Below are positions 6,312 to 15,700 of a DNA stretch of 64,000 bases, one piece after another (the first letter of the stretch is position 1; every line of letters starts with the position of its first letter). Source of the DNA: Cryptosporangium arvum DSM 44712 (GTDB lineage: Bacteria > Actinomycetota > Actinomycetes > Mycobacteriales > Cryptosporangiaceae); contig NZ_KK073874.1 in the NCBI RefSeq assembly GCF_000585375.1, forward strand, positions 6,602,894 to 6,666,893. The letters are read 5' to 3'. The notes under the pieces are model-generated. The model was given only the letters and a program-made list of their open reading frames with translations, searched no databases and was not told where the DNA came from. Both the position numbers and the translations under genes were made by a program.

Positions 6312-8219
6312 TTAGAAACCGCGTGAGCGGCGGTGTCGGCCGCCCCGACGGGGCCGCACGCCGAGCGTCAGGAGCGTGCCCGCGGTGGCCAGCAGCAGCG
6401 CCGCGGCTGTCGCGACCAGGCCGGACTCGAGCTCCGGGTCCGCGTCGGCTGCCCGCGGAGCCGCTACCGCCCGGTTCGGGCGTCCCCCGGCCGCCCGCTG
6501 CCCCGTTGGTACCGCCGTGAACCGCGAGGACCCGGCTCCGCGCGGTACGGCCACCGCCGGTGCGCTGCCGCCGAACTCGTTCACCGCCTCGACGGTCAGC
6601 GCGGTGCTGCGATCGGGGAGACCGGGCAGGTCGGCCTGCCGCGCCGAGCCCGGGACGTGGGCGAGCAGCCGTCCGGTGGCGTCGTGGACCCGCCACGCGT
6701 CGACGCGGCCGGTGGTGGCGCCGGGCGTCCACCGCACGATCGCGCCGTCGGGCCCGTAGGCGGCGCGGACGGTCACGGCCGACGGCCCGGACGGGAGCCT
6801 GCGACCCAGCCCGACCCGGTCGACGTGCACCGCCGCGCTCGTGAGCAGCTGCGCCCCGTCGGCGGCCTCGACGCCGACCCGGACCCGCCCGGTGAACGGC
6901 TCCGGATAGCGGTGCTCCACGACCGGCCGGCGCGTGGCGCGGTCGACGGCCCCGTCGCCGTCGAAGTCCCAGCGGTACGTGGCGCCCGGCACGCCCGCGA
7001 CCGCGAACGTGACCGCGCTCCCGGGGCGCGTCCAGTACTCGTCGAGCAGCAGCGTGGAGGCCGTTGCGCCGCGGGGCGGCTTCGGCGTCGGCGTGGCCCG
7101 CGTCGGCGGTCCGGTTTCCGTCGGCGCCTCCGGCGCTATCGACGCCACGGAGCCGGACGCGGCGGGACGGTCGCCACCGGCCGCCGGCGTACCCGCACCG
7201 GACGCGGTGGGACCGTCGCCGTCGGCCGCCGGCGTACCCCCGCCGGACGCGGTGGGGGGTTGGGGCGTCGGGGGCGGCTCCGCCGACGGCGCTGGGTCGC
7301 CCGGCGCCGTCGGCGCGTCAGCGGCCCGGTCCACGGCCACGTCGATGCCCCGGCCGCGATCGCCGAGCAGGCCGCGCACCGCCTCCGCCGCCTCGCGCGC
7401 CGCCTGGTCCACCGCCCGCCCCGGCCCGGCGTACCGACCGTGCGTCGAGCGCAGGAAGTCGGCGAGGTTGCTGTTGCAGATCGGATCGTCCCGGTCGCAC
7501 CACGAACCGGTCCGGTTCGCCAGGTCCGCGGGAACGTACGGTGTGCGCGCGTCGAGGATGCCGTTGTCGGTGTAACAGCTGGCCGTGCCCCGGCGCCACG
7601 GCGAGAGCGACGTGCCGCGGCAGCCCACCGGGAAGATTCCCCGCCCCTCCGGGAGCGACAGCTTCGGGTCGCCGAAGAGGCCGACGAACGCCACCCGGTC
7701 GCGCAGCTCGCGGCCCATTCCGGCCACCGTGTCGCCGACGACCTGGGCACCCTGCGAGTAACCACCGAGCACCAGCCGCTCGGTGGGGCAGGTCCGCACC
7801 CGCTGGGCCAGGTAGGCCCGCAGCTCGGTCACGCCCGCGGCCACGCTCGCCCGGTAGCGGTGGCCCTCGTTCCCGGTCCAGAACGCGCCGGCGTCCAGCA
7901 GGTTCGCGAACGCGTCGCTACTGTCCACGCCGACGCCGACCGCCGGATACCGCGCCCCGCCGTAGGCCGCGGAGCCCAGCTCGTAGGCGGTGGCCCGGAC
8001 GGCGTCACCGAGGCGCTCGGAGAGCGCACGAAGGAACACCGCGCTCTCCCGCTGCGCGAGGTGCTGGCCCGAGCCCCGGGCGAACACGACCGCGACCTCG
8101 CCGCAGCCGGGGTTACCGGCGATCGCCGGCGCGGGGCCGCCGGTCAGCACGACCGCGGCGAGCAGGGCGACGACCGCGAGCGCCCGGAGGCGCCACGTGT
8201 GAGGGGAGAGCGCAGACAC
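6312..8219 (-). CDS. Surface-anchored cutinase-family esterase with PKD/Fn3-like repeats
   Basis: A 635-residue exported protein. Order: signal peptide (1-35), cutinase-like serine esterase (about 37-265), low-complexity Pro/Ala/Gly/Thr linker with 15-residue repeats (about 300-375), PKD-like domain (TYRWDFDGDGAVD region), Fn3-like domain, then a C-terminal membrane segment followed by an Arg-rich tail. The catalytic triad is visible as S155 in GGYSQG, D244 or D245 in CDRDDPIC, and H260 in STHGRYAG. The domain order suggests an enzyme displayed on the cell surface and held by its C-terminus. The GTG start has AGGTAGG upstream. Cutinase homologues hydrolyse esters such as lipids, cutin or polyesters. 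Confidence 0.85.
   Translation of the reverse strand: MSALSPHTWRLRALAVVALLAAVVLTGGPAPAIAGNPGCGEVAVVFARGSGQHLAQRESAVFLRALSERLGDAVRATAYELGSAAYGGARYPAVGVGVDSSDAFANLLDAGAFWTGNEGHRYRASVAAGVTELRAYLAQRVRTCPTERLVLGGYSQGAQVVGDTVAGMGRELRDRVAFVGLFGDPKLSLPEGRGIFPVGCRGTSLSPWRRGTASCYTDNGILDARTPYVPADLANRTGSWCDRDDPICNSNLADFLRSTHGRYAGPGRAVDQAAREAAEAVRGLLGDRGRGIDVAVDRAADAPTAPGDPAPSAEPPPTPQPPTASGGGTPAADGDGPTASGAGTPAAGGDRPAASGSVASIAPEAPTETGPPTRATPTPKPPRGATASTLLLDEYWTRPGSAVTFAVAGVPGATYRWDFDGDGAVDRATRRPVVEHRYPEPFTGRVRVGVEAADGAQLLTSAAVHVDRVGLGRRLPSGPSAVTVRAAYGPDGAIVRWTPGATTGRVDAWRVHDATGRLLAHVPGSARQADLPGLPDRSTALTVEAVNEFGGSAPAVAVPRGAGSSRFTAVPTGQRAAGGRPNRAVAAPRAADADPELESGLVATAAALLLATAGTLLTLGVRPRRGGRHRRSRGF
7153..7250 (-). 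repeat. Two 45-bp tandem repeat units in the cutinase linker
   Basis: Units begin at 7153 and 7198, and a partial unit at 7243, each starting CCGGACGC. They encode a 15-residue repeat of the type PTASGxGTPAAxGDx. Such in-frame tandem repeats vary in copy number by slippage or recombination, so linker length may differ between strains. Confidence 0.75.
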
Positions 8220-8713
8220 GACCTACCTGGTTCGCCGAGGGGTGGCTAACGGAACAGGTGGGCCGGCTGGCCAGGGAATTACCCAGCCGACCCGCGGCAG
8301 CTTATGGCGCCTCGAGCGGCCAATACCCCCGCATCCCTTCCCCTGTTCGGCGCGGAAAATCGCGTCGCACGATCGATTCGTACCGGCCCGGACGGAGGAT
8401 GGGCGGACGCCAGCAGGCCCGTTAGCTGGGGATATATCCGGCCGGACAGCGACGAACGTCGCTTGTGTCCATCAGCTATCCGTAACTCAGCGCAATTTCC
8501 GGCACATCATTCCCGGGCCCCCGCCAGTCCCAGAAGAATCACTGATCTCACGTATTTGAATTGCCGGGAATTGCAAATACACCCGCGCTCTCCGCCTCCC
8601 CGGGTGGGGCTCCGGCCGGACCACCCGGCGACCGCGCCGGGAGAAACGTTCAAGCCTCCCGCCCCGCTGCCGATCTGGTCGAAGATAGGAACTGGCGTTC
8701 CCGAGGGGCTCTC
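8220..8713. other. 494-bp divergent intergenic region
   Basis: Lies between the cutinase gene (leftwards) and the phosphoesterase gene (rightwards). It is less G+C-rich in its centre. It contains a 10-bp palindrome GGATATATCC (8430-8439) and the larger dyad at 8552-8580 described separately. A TAGGAA near 8688 could be a -10 for the rightward gene. I see no coding potential and no recognisable RNA. Confidence 0.4.
8552..8580. promoter_or_regulatory. Inverted repeat GTATTTG-N15-CAAATAC
   Basis: Arms GTATTTG (8552-8558) and CAAATAC (8574-8580) are perfect. Inside, AATTG occurs twice, so the dyad nearly extends to 11-12 bp per arm with one indel. It is AT-rich in a GC-rich genome and lies 134 bp before the phosphoesterase ATG. 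A candidate repressor operator. Confidence 0.45.
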
Positions 8714-9652
8714 ATGTCGTACCGCCTGGTGACCCGTAGCGACTTCGACGGCCTGGTGTGCGCGGTGCTGCTGCGCCAGCTCGACCTCGTCGACGAGATC
8801 ACGTTCGTGCACCCGAAAGACGTCCAGGACGGGACGTTCGAGGTCAGTGACCGCGACATCCTCACCAACCTGCCGTACGCACCGGGCGCCCACCTGGTCT
8901 TCGACCACCACCACTCGGAGACGCTCCGCAACAGCGGTGACGCCGAGAACCACATCATCGACCCCGACGCGCCGTCGGCGGCGCGGGTCGTCTACGACCA
9001 CTACGGCGCCAGTGAGCGGTTCCCGATGGTCTCGGCCGAGATCATGGACGCGGTCGACCGCGCCGACTCCGCGCAGTACGACATCAAGGAGGTGCTCGAC
9101 CCGACCGGCTGGACGCTGCTCAACTTCCTGATGGACAGCCGCACCGGGCTGGGCCGGTTCCGCCAGTTCCGGATCTCGAACTACCAGCTGATGATGAAGC
9201 TCATCGACGCCTGCATCGAGCACCAGGACGTCGAGGACATCCTCGACCTGCCCGACGTCGCCGAGCGCGCCGATCTCTTCAACGCCCACCACAAGTTCTT
9301 CGTCGATCAGCTCAACCGCGTCGGCACGATGCACGGCGACGTCGTCGTGCTCGACCTGCGCGACGAGGAGACGATCTACGCCGGCAACCGGTTCCTGGTG
9401 TACGCCCTCTACCCGCAGGCCCGGGTCTCGATCCACGTCATGTGGGGACGCCAGAAGCAGAACACCGTGCTCGCGGCGGGCAAGTCGATCCTCGACCGCA
9501 CGTCGCCGGTGGACATCGGTTCGGTGATGCTCAAGTACGGCGGCGGCGGGCACGTCGCCGCCGGTACCTGCCAGGTGCCGCACGAGGACGCCGAGCGGGT
9601 GCTCGCCGAGGTGATCGACGCGATCAGCGCGCCGCGCACGGTGTCGGTCTAG
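8714..9652 (+). CDS. DHH/DHHA1 phosphoesterase (exopolyphosphatase-like)
   Basis: A 312-residue cytoplasmic protein of the DHH phosphoesterase superfamily. The N-terminal domain has the metal-binding SDFDG (residues 9-13) and the VFDHHHSE motif (DHH, about residue 70). The C-terminal DHHA1 domain carries LKYGGGGHVAAGTC. These enzymes use two manganese ions to cleave polyphosphate, nanoRNA or cyclic dinucleotides; the closest family to my eye is usually labelled exopolyphosphatase, but the substrate is not proven by motif. The ATG at 714 bp into the divergent region is preceded by GAGGGG. Its stop shares CTAG with the convergent gene. Confidence 0.85.
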   Translation: MSYRLVTRSDFDGLVCAVLLRQLDLVDEITFVHPKDVQDGTFEVSDRDILTNLPYAPGAHLVFDHHHSETLRNSGDAENHIIDPDAPSAARVVYDHYGASERFPMVSAEIMDAVDRADSAQYDIKEVLDPTGWTLLNFLMDSRTGLGRFRQFRISNYQLMMKLIDACIEHQDVEDILDLPDVAERADLFNAHHKFFVDQLNRVGTMHGDVVVLDLRDEETIYAGNRFLVYALYPQARVSIHVMWGRQKQNTVLAAGKSILDRTSPVDIGSVMLKYGGGGHVAAGTCQVPHEDAERVLAEVIDAISAPRTVSV

Positions 9653-10761
9653 GGCGCCGCACCCACGACGTACTCCCGGCGGGACGCATCGGCCGCCGCG
9701 AACGCCGTCAACTCACGGCCCTCGGCCTCGATCGCCTCCGCATCCGACGCCGACCAGGGCGCCAGCGGCCGCACGGTCAGCGTGATGCCGCCGCGCTCGC
9801 GGGTGAGCACCCAGACGCCGCGGACCTCACCGTCGATCAGGATCGTGCCCGGCAGCTGACCGTTCTTCGTGAACGTGCGCTCCCGGGCCGCCGCCGTCTC
9901 CGGCGTCTGGAAGCGGGTGCGCCGCGCGTAGGACAGGTGCAGGTTGTCGAAGTCGTAGAGGAACCGCACCGGCGCCGGGGTGTCCTCGCCGGGCCGGGGC
10001 GCGTCCGGCACGTCGAACATTTCCACCCCCTCGTCGTCGGTGTGGACGACGAGACCGGGCCGGAGCCGCTCGAAGACCTCACGCAGCCGGGTGAGCCCCG
10101 ACCAGACCTGCGCGTCCTTCACCCCGGCCGGGCCGAACGCCGCGAGGTACCGCAGCACCAGTGCGTCGGGGCTCGCGGCCGGCACCGGCGTCTCGAGCCA
10201 CGCCTCGGCGGTGGTGTGCGCGATCGGGCCGCTGATGGGCCCCGACCCGCCCCAGCTCCCGCGCGGCGGCACCTGGATCAGCGTGAGGTAGCCGCGCACC
10301 GCGTACGACAGCGCGTGCGGGTCGTGGTCCGGCCAGCGTTCGGCGAGGTGCTTCTCCAGCGCCGCGAACGTCAGCGGCTGCTCCTCGAGCAGCGTGCGGC
10401 CGAGCGCGGTGAGCTCGTCCAGGTCGACGCCCTCAAGTTTCCGCCGGTACTGGGTGAGCGACGCCCGGACGATCATCGGTTGCAGCAGCGGACGCCAGGC
10501 CAGGCAGTCCCGCGCCGACACCAGGTGAATGGTGGAGCGCTGCAGCGCCAGCCGGACGACGCGCCGCTCGGTGAGCGCGGCCGAGACCTCGAGGGCCGAG
10601 AGCCCGGCGACGCGGGCCCAGAGCCCGTAGTACCAGGAGTGCGGTGTCTGCGCCTGCAGCCCCGCGACGCGTTCGACGGCGGCGTCGACCGGGAGTTCGG
10701 CCCGTTCGAGCAGGAGCTGCCGGGCGAGCGTGGCCCGGTTGAGCGCGCGCCGCGAGATCAC
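9649..10761 (-). CDS. Winged-helix DNA-binding domain protein (AlkZ/HTH_42-like)
   Basis: A 370-residue protein of the winged helix family with crosslink-repair DNA glycosylase fold (HTH_42, formerly DUF1006). It shows the N-terminal VERVAGLQAQTPHSWYYGLW and ALQRSTIHLVSARDC motifs and the central LRYLAAFGPAGVKDAQVWSG motif. Members such as Streptomyces AlkZ excise DNA interstrand crosslinks; most homologues are uncharacterised. The GTG start overlaps the upstream VWA gene stop (GTGA), so they form a coupled operon. Its stop overlaps that of the convergent phosphoesterase gene. Confidence 0.82.
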   Translation of the reverse strand: MISRRALNRATLARQLLLERAELPVDAAVERVAGLQAQTPHSWYYGLWARVAGLSALEVSAALTERRVVRLALQRSTIHLVSARDCLAWRPLLQPMIVRASLTQYRRKLEGVDLDELTALGRTLLEEQPLTFAALEKHLAERWPDHDPHALSYAVRGYLTLIQVPPRGSWGGSGPISGPIAHTTAEAWLETPVPAASPDALVLRYLAAFGPAGVKDAQVWSGLTRLREVFERLRPGLVVHTDDEGVEMFDVPDAPRPGEDTPAPVRFLYDFDNLHLSYARRTRFQTPETAAARERTFTKNGQLPGTILIDGEVRGVWVLTRERGGITLTVRPLAPWSASDAEAIEAEGRELTAFAAADASRREYVVGAAP

Positions 10762-12572
10762 TGCGGCGCCAGCGTCGACAGGAAGATGCGGTCGATGTCG
10801 CTCCCGCTGTCGGCCCGATAGGCCTTGCCGCCGACCGCGGCGGTGATGACGCGCAACTCGTTGAGGTCGGCGTCGCTGCCGAAACCGATCGCGATGACCT
10901 GCACCGGACGGTCGGGCTTCATGACCTGGCGCAGCCGCTGCACGAGCTGCGGGCGGGTCAGGCCGCCGTTCTTCTCGTTCCGGCCGTCGGTGAGGATCAC
11001 CAGCAGGTTGAGCCGGCCGGGCTGCCAGTTCTTCTGCACGTACTGGTAGGCGGCGAGCGTCGTGTCGAACAGACCGGTGGCGCCCTTCGGGGTCAGGTCG
11101 CGGCGGATCGCGGTCTCCAGCGCCGCGCGGCGGGGCGTCTTGTCCGGCAGCGCGCCGTTGATCGGCCCGATCGGCACCAGCTGCCGGTAGTCCTTGGCCC
11201 CGTCCTGCTTGGTCGAGAACCGCCACAGGCCCACGCCCGACTCCGGGCTGAACAGCGCGATGGCCCGCAGACAGGCTTCCTGCACGACCCGGATCCGGGT
11301 CGTCCTGCCGTCCGGAGCCGGGTCGGTCATCGAACCGGACGTGTCGACCGCGGCCAGCACGTTCGACTTGCGCTGCAGCGCCGACCAGAACACGACGGTC
11401 TTGGTCATCGCCTCGTCGCTGGGCAGGCCGCGTGCGTCGTCGGAGACCGGGCCGCCCATCCCCAGCACCGGCTGCAGATCCCGGGAGTAACGGGTGGTCC
11501 GCTCCGGGTCGCGGAAGCCGGCCCGCCCGTAGGCCCGGCGCCCGGCGTCGCTCCGGAGCACCTCCAGGAAGCTGGCCGCGATCTTCTGGCGGACCGGGTC
11601 GACCCACGACGCGGCGAGCGTCACGTACGGGTAGTCGGCGAAGACCGTTCCCTCGGTCGGCTGGACCGCGGCCAGCGGCACCGCCGGGTCGGCCCGGTCG
11701 TACGCGGCGACCTGCTGCTCGGTGGCCGGGAAGAGGCCGGCCTCGGCGAGCAGCGTTCCCGGGTCGGTCGTCGCGCGCAGCCGGGCCAGGAACGCCGCCG
11801 ACGTCGGCTGGTCGAGGGTGTTGGCCCGCGAGAGCATCAGCGCGTTGTGCAGCTCCTCTTCGCTGACCTGCCCGTTCATGTCGGCGTCGACGACCGAGAG
11901 CAGGGTGCCGAGCGCGGCCGTCGACTGGCGCGGGTCACCGACGCCGAGGCGCAGCGCCCCCCACTCCGGACGGCCGAAGTCGCTCCAGGTCGCCCCGTTG
12001 ATGCGCTGCAACCCCAGTTTCGTCCAGGAGATCGGCTGCCTCGGCCAGCCGAGCGCGCTGGCCATCGGCCGCGGAGCGGCGAGAACGACCGGCGAGGACG
12101 CCACGCTCGGACGGTTGTAGGCGAACAGGCGGCTCATCCCGGGCCGGGCGGCGGCGCTGGTGATCCACGTCGAGGAGTCGGGCATCCAGACGTCGACCCG
12201 GTTCCCCACGGCCACGCCGTTCTGGCTGGGTGTCAGCGCCTGGCCGACCGCCGCGGACTCCTGGCCGCGAACCAGGATCTCCCCGCAGTGCCCGTCGAAG
12301 TTGTGGTCCTCGCGCTGCCAGGCGGAGGCCAGCCCACGTACGACGTCCTGCTGATCGGGCGAGGTCACGACCGAGAGCACCACCGGATCGCCGGTGCACT
12401 CGCCGGAGCGGCGCACGTAGGCGAACGTGAGCGCGCCGAAGACGAGGACGAGCACGATCGCCGCGGCCAGCCACGGACGTGCCCACCAGCGGCGGCCGCC
12501 CGGACGGGACGCCGCCGTGACGGACGCCTGTTGGCGGAGAACCACCGCGCTGCGGTGCCGACCACGCGCCAT
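10758..12572 (-). CDS. Membrane-anchored solute-binding/VWA protein with embedded EF-hand loop
   Basis: A 604-residue protein. Residues 1-32 are cytoplasmic and basic, 33-53 form a signal anchor, and about 60-380 resemble an extracellular solute-binding domain (VVTSPDQQDVVRGLASAW, VDVWMPDSSTWI). A von Willebrand A domain runs from about 402 to the end with an intact MIDAS: D410-T-S-G-S in AAVDTSGSM and the later VILTDGRNEKNGG. Residues 229-240 (DADMNGQVSEEE) match a canonical EF-hand calcium loop. The VWA domain probably binds a partner outside the cell in a metal-dependent way. Coupled by GTGA to the winged-helix gene. Confidence 0.82.
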   Translation of the reverse strand: MARGRHRSAVVLRQQASVTAASRPGGRRWWARPWLAAAIVLVLVFGALTFAYVRRSGECTGDPVVLSVVTSPDQQDVVRGLASAWQREDHNFDGHCGEILVRGQESAAVGQALTPSQNGVAVGNRVDVWMPDSSTWITSAAARPGMSRLFAYNRPSVASSPVVLAAPRPMASALGWPRQPISWTKLGLQRINGATWSDFGRPEWGALRLGVGDPRQSTAALGTLLSVVDADMNGQVSEEELHNALMLSRANTLDQPTSAAFLARLRATTDPGTLLAEAGLFPATEQQVAAYDRADPAVPLAAVQPTEGTVFADYPYVTLAASWVDPVRQKIAASFLEVLRSDAGRRAYGRAGFRDPERTTRYSRDLQPVLGMGGPVSDDARGLPSDEAMTKTVVFWSALQRKSNVLAAVDTSGSMTDPAPDGRTTRIRVVQEACLRAIALFSPESGVGLWRFSTKQDGAKDYRQLVPIGPINGALPDKTPRRAALETAIRRDLTPKGATGLFDTTLAAYQYVQKNWQPGRLNLLVILTDGRNEKNGGLTRPQLVQRLRQVMKPDRPVQVIAIGFGSDADLNELRVITAAVGGKAYRADSGSDIDRIFLSTLAPQ

Positions 12573-12726
12573 GAGCGGGAAGGTACCCGATCCGCTCGCA
12601 TCCGGACCAGAGGCGGACAGCTACCGAATCCCAATAGAAACAGGGGCAACTTCCTCGTCTGTAACTCCACGATCGCGACCGAGTCGGTACGCTCCGAGCG
12701 CCAACAGCGAGCTATCGGGAGCGCGG

Positions 12727-15700
12727 GTGTCGCTCGACCGCCACGACGACGCGGGCGTCCTTCTGGGGTTGGACCGCCTGCGTGCGATCGCTGCGACGCC
12801 GGACGAGGCGGACGCACCGACCCTCACCGTGCCCCGGGAACCGGTGCCGGCGCCCCGGCCCTCGCTCGAGGCGCCCACCGGTGGCGTCCCGATCGTGGAG
12901 ATCCGCGAACCCGACACGCGCGCGGCCGCCGCCGCGAAGGCCACCCAGGCCTCGGCCGGCTACGAGATCCTCGGGGAACTCGGCCGTGGGAGCCGCACGG
13001 TCGCCTACCGGGTCCGCCGGGGAGACGGCGTCTACGCGATGAAGATCGCCCGCGAGCGCCCACCCGCGGCCGCCGACCCGGACGCGGACGCGAACGACGC
13101 GGGCGAGCGGGCGTTCCGGCGCGAGGCCGCGCTGCTCGCCTGCATCGCGCATCCCGGTCTCGCACGGGTGCACGAGGTCGGCACCGCCGACGGGCGTCCC
13201 TACCTGGTCATGGACCTGGTCGAGGGCGACCGGCTGCCGCAGGTGCTCGCCGACGGCCCGCTCGACGTCGGCACGCTGCTGGCGATCGGTGTCGACGTCG
13301 CCGACGCGCTGGCCGCCGCCCACCGCGCCGGGCTGGTGCACCGTGACATCAAGCCGGAGAACATCCTGGTCCGCAACGGCGTCGGGCACGTCGCGCCGCA
13401 GGCCCGCCTGATCGACTTCGGCATGGCCTCGCGGCTGGGCGCGCCACCGGACGGCACGGTCGCGGGCACGATGCTCTACTGCGCTCCCGAGCAGTCCGGC
13501 ATGCTGCACCGGCCGGTCGACGGCCGAGCCGACCTCTACGCGCTGGGCGCCGTCCTGTTCGAGTGCGCCACCGGCGCCCCGCCGTTCGCGTCCGACGACG
13601 TCGGCGCGCTGCTGCGGATGCACGCGACGGTGCCGCCGCCGGATCCGCTGGTGACGCGCCGCGACCTGCCGTCGGCGCTCGGCGCGGTGATCCTCCGGCT
13701 GCTGGCCAAGGACCCCGACGACCGGTACCAGAGCGGCGCGGGCCTGGTCGCCGACCTGCGGCGGATCGCGTCCGGGGCGGACCGGTTCACGCTCGGCACC
13801 GACGACCAGCCGGTCGTGGTGAAGTCGGAGAGCCCGCTGGTCGGCCGCGACGCCGAGCTCGGCGCGCTGGCCGCCCGCTGGCAACGCGTCCGCGACGCCG
13901 CGACCGGCGGCAGCCGCACCCCGAACCACGACCTCCGCAGCCCCACCGCGGACCACGATTTCCGGCTCCACGCCGCGGACCAGCGGCAACGACTCCGGGA
14001 CACCGCGGCGGGCAGCCCGCAGGCGGGCGGGGCCGTGCTGGTCACCGGCCCGCCGGGCAGCGGCAAGAGCCGGATCACGGCCGAGCTCACCGGCGCGGTC
14101 ACCGCGAACCGCGGGCTGGTGCTCTCCGGCAAGTGCGACCCGGACGCCTCGCTCCCGCTCGCCCCGTTACGGGCCGCGCTCGACGACTACGTCGCCACCG
14201 TGCGCGCGCTGCCCCCGGCCCGTCGGGTCGCCGCCGCCGTCGACCTCACCGCGGCCGCGGGCCCGGCCGCCGCGCTGCTGCACGGCCTGTCCCCCGCGCT
14301 CGGGACGCTCCTCGACGCCGCTCCCCCGCTCGCCGACGAACGGGACCAGCCGCTCTCCGGAGCGGTGGCCGGGTTCCTGGCCGCGCTGGCGCGCTCGGCC
14401 GGCGGTCTGGTCCTGCACCTGGACGACCTGCACTGGATGGACGACGCGACCGGCCGGGTGCTGCGCCGGCTGGCCGACGAACTGCCGGACGCCCCCGTCC
14501 TCGTGCTGGCCACCTGCCGCGACGACCCCGGCCACGCCGCCGAGCTGGCCACCGTGCGCAACGCGCTCGGGCCCGCGCTGGACCTCACGGTCCGGCTCGA
14601 ACCGCTGGCCCCGGCGGCCATCGCCGAGCTCGTCTTCGGCATGACCAGCGGCATCCGGATCGACTCCCCCACCGCGACCGCGCTGGCCGCACGGAGCGAC
14701 GGCAACCCGTTCACGCTGCTGCAGTTCCTCACCGCGATCGTCGACGCCGGGCTGGCCCGCCCGTCCTGGGGAACCTGGCAGATCGACCCCGACCTGCTGC
14801 ACGACGTCGAGCTGCCGCTGGACGCCGTCGAGCTCGTCCTCGACCGGCTGCGCGGGCTGGACGAGGAGAGCCGGCAGCTGCTGGGCATCGCGGCGGCGCT
14901 CGGCCCGCACTTCGATCCGGGTCTGGTCGCCGAGGTCGGGCGCATCGCCCGCCGTCGCGCGATCGAGGTCGCCAGCGCGGCGGCCTGGCGGCACCTGCTG
15001 GAACGCCGCGACGGCGACAACTTCCAGTTCCTGCACGACCGCATCCGCGAGGCCCTGCTGGCCCAGTTCGACCCGGCGGCGCTGCGCGGCGTCCACGCCC
15101 GGATCGCCGATGTGCTCGCCGGTCAGGACCAGTCCGTGCCGGCCACCGTCTACGCCCGGGCGCGGCACCGTCAGCTCGCCGACGACGGCTCGCCCGACGT
15201 CGACCTCTTCGAAGCCTGTGCCGTGGCGGGCCGGCTGGCCCTCACCGAACACGCACCGGACGAGGCGGTGGGTTTTCTCGAAGCGGCCGCGTCGGCCGCG
15301 GCGCGCGCCGGTCTCATCCCCGACGCCGCGTTCCTCCTGACGCTCGGCCGCGCCCAGCACCGCACCGGTCGCTTCCGGGAGGCGCTGGGGACGCTCGAGA
15401 TCGCGCAGCGACGTGCCGCCGACCCGCTCGAGCGGGCCCGGGTGCTCGCGCTGGCCGCGCAGGTCCACGACAGCACGTGGGCCACCGATCGGCAGGTGAG
15501 CGCGGTCGACGAGGCGCTCGCGGTACTCGACCACCCGCTGCCGGAGAACCCGTTCGTGCTGGTGGCGTCGGCCGTCGGTACGGCGCTGCTGGGTTGCCTG
15601 ATGAGCGTGGTGCGGATCGGGTACGGCGGCGCGCGCGGCCGGCAACGCGAGCTGTACGGGTTGCTGACCGAGCTCTACGACATCGGGGCGCTGGCGTACG

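Noticed and set aside
8220-8340. Possible riboswitch (c-di-AMP ydaO-like) in the leader of the cutinase-like gene
   Set aside because: Some GC-rich pairing and a GCGAACC stretch are present, but I could not match the conserved ydaO core; a covariance-model search would decide.
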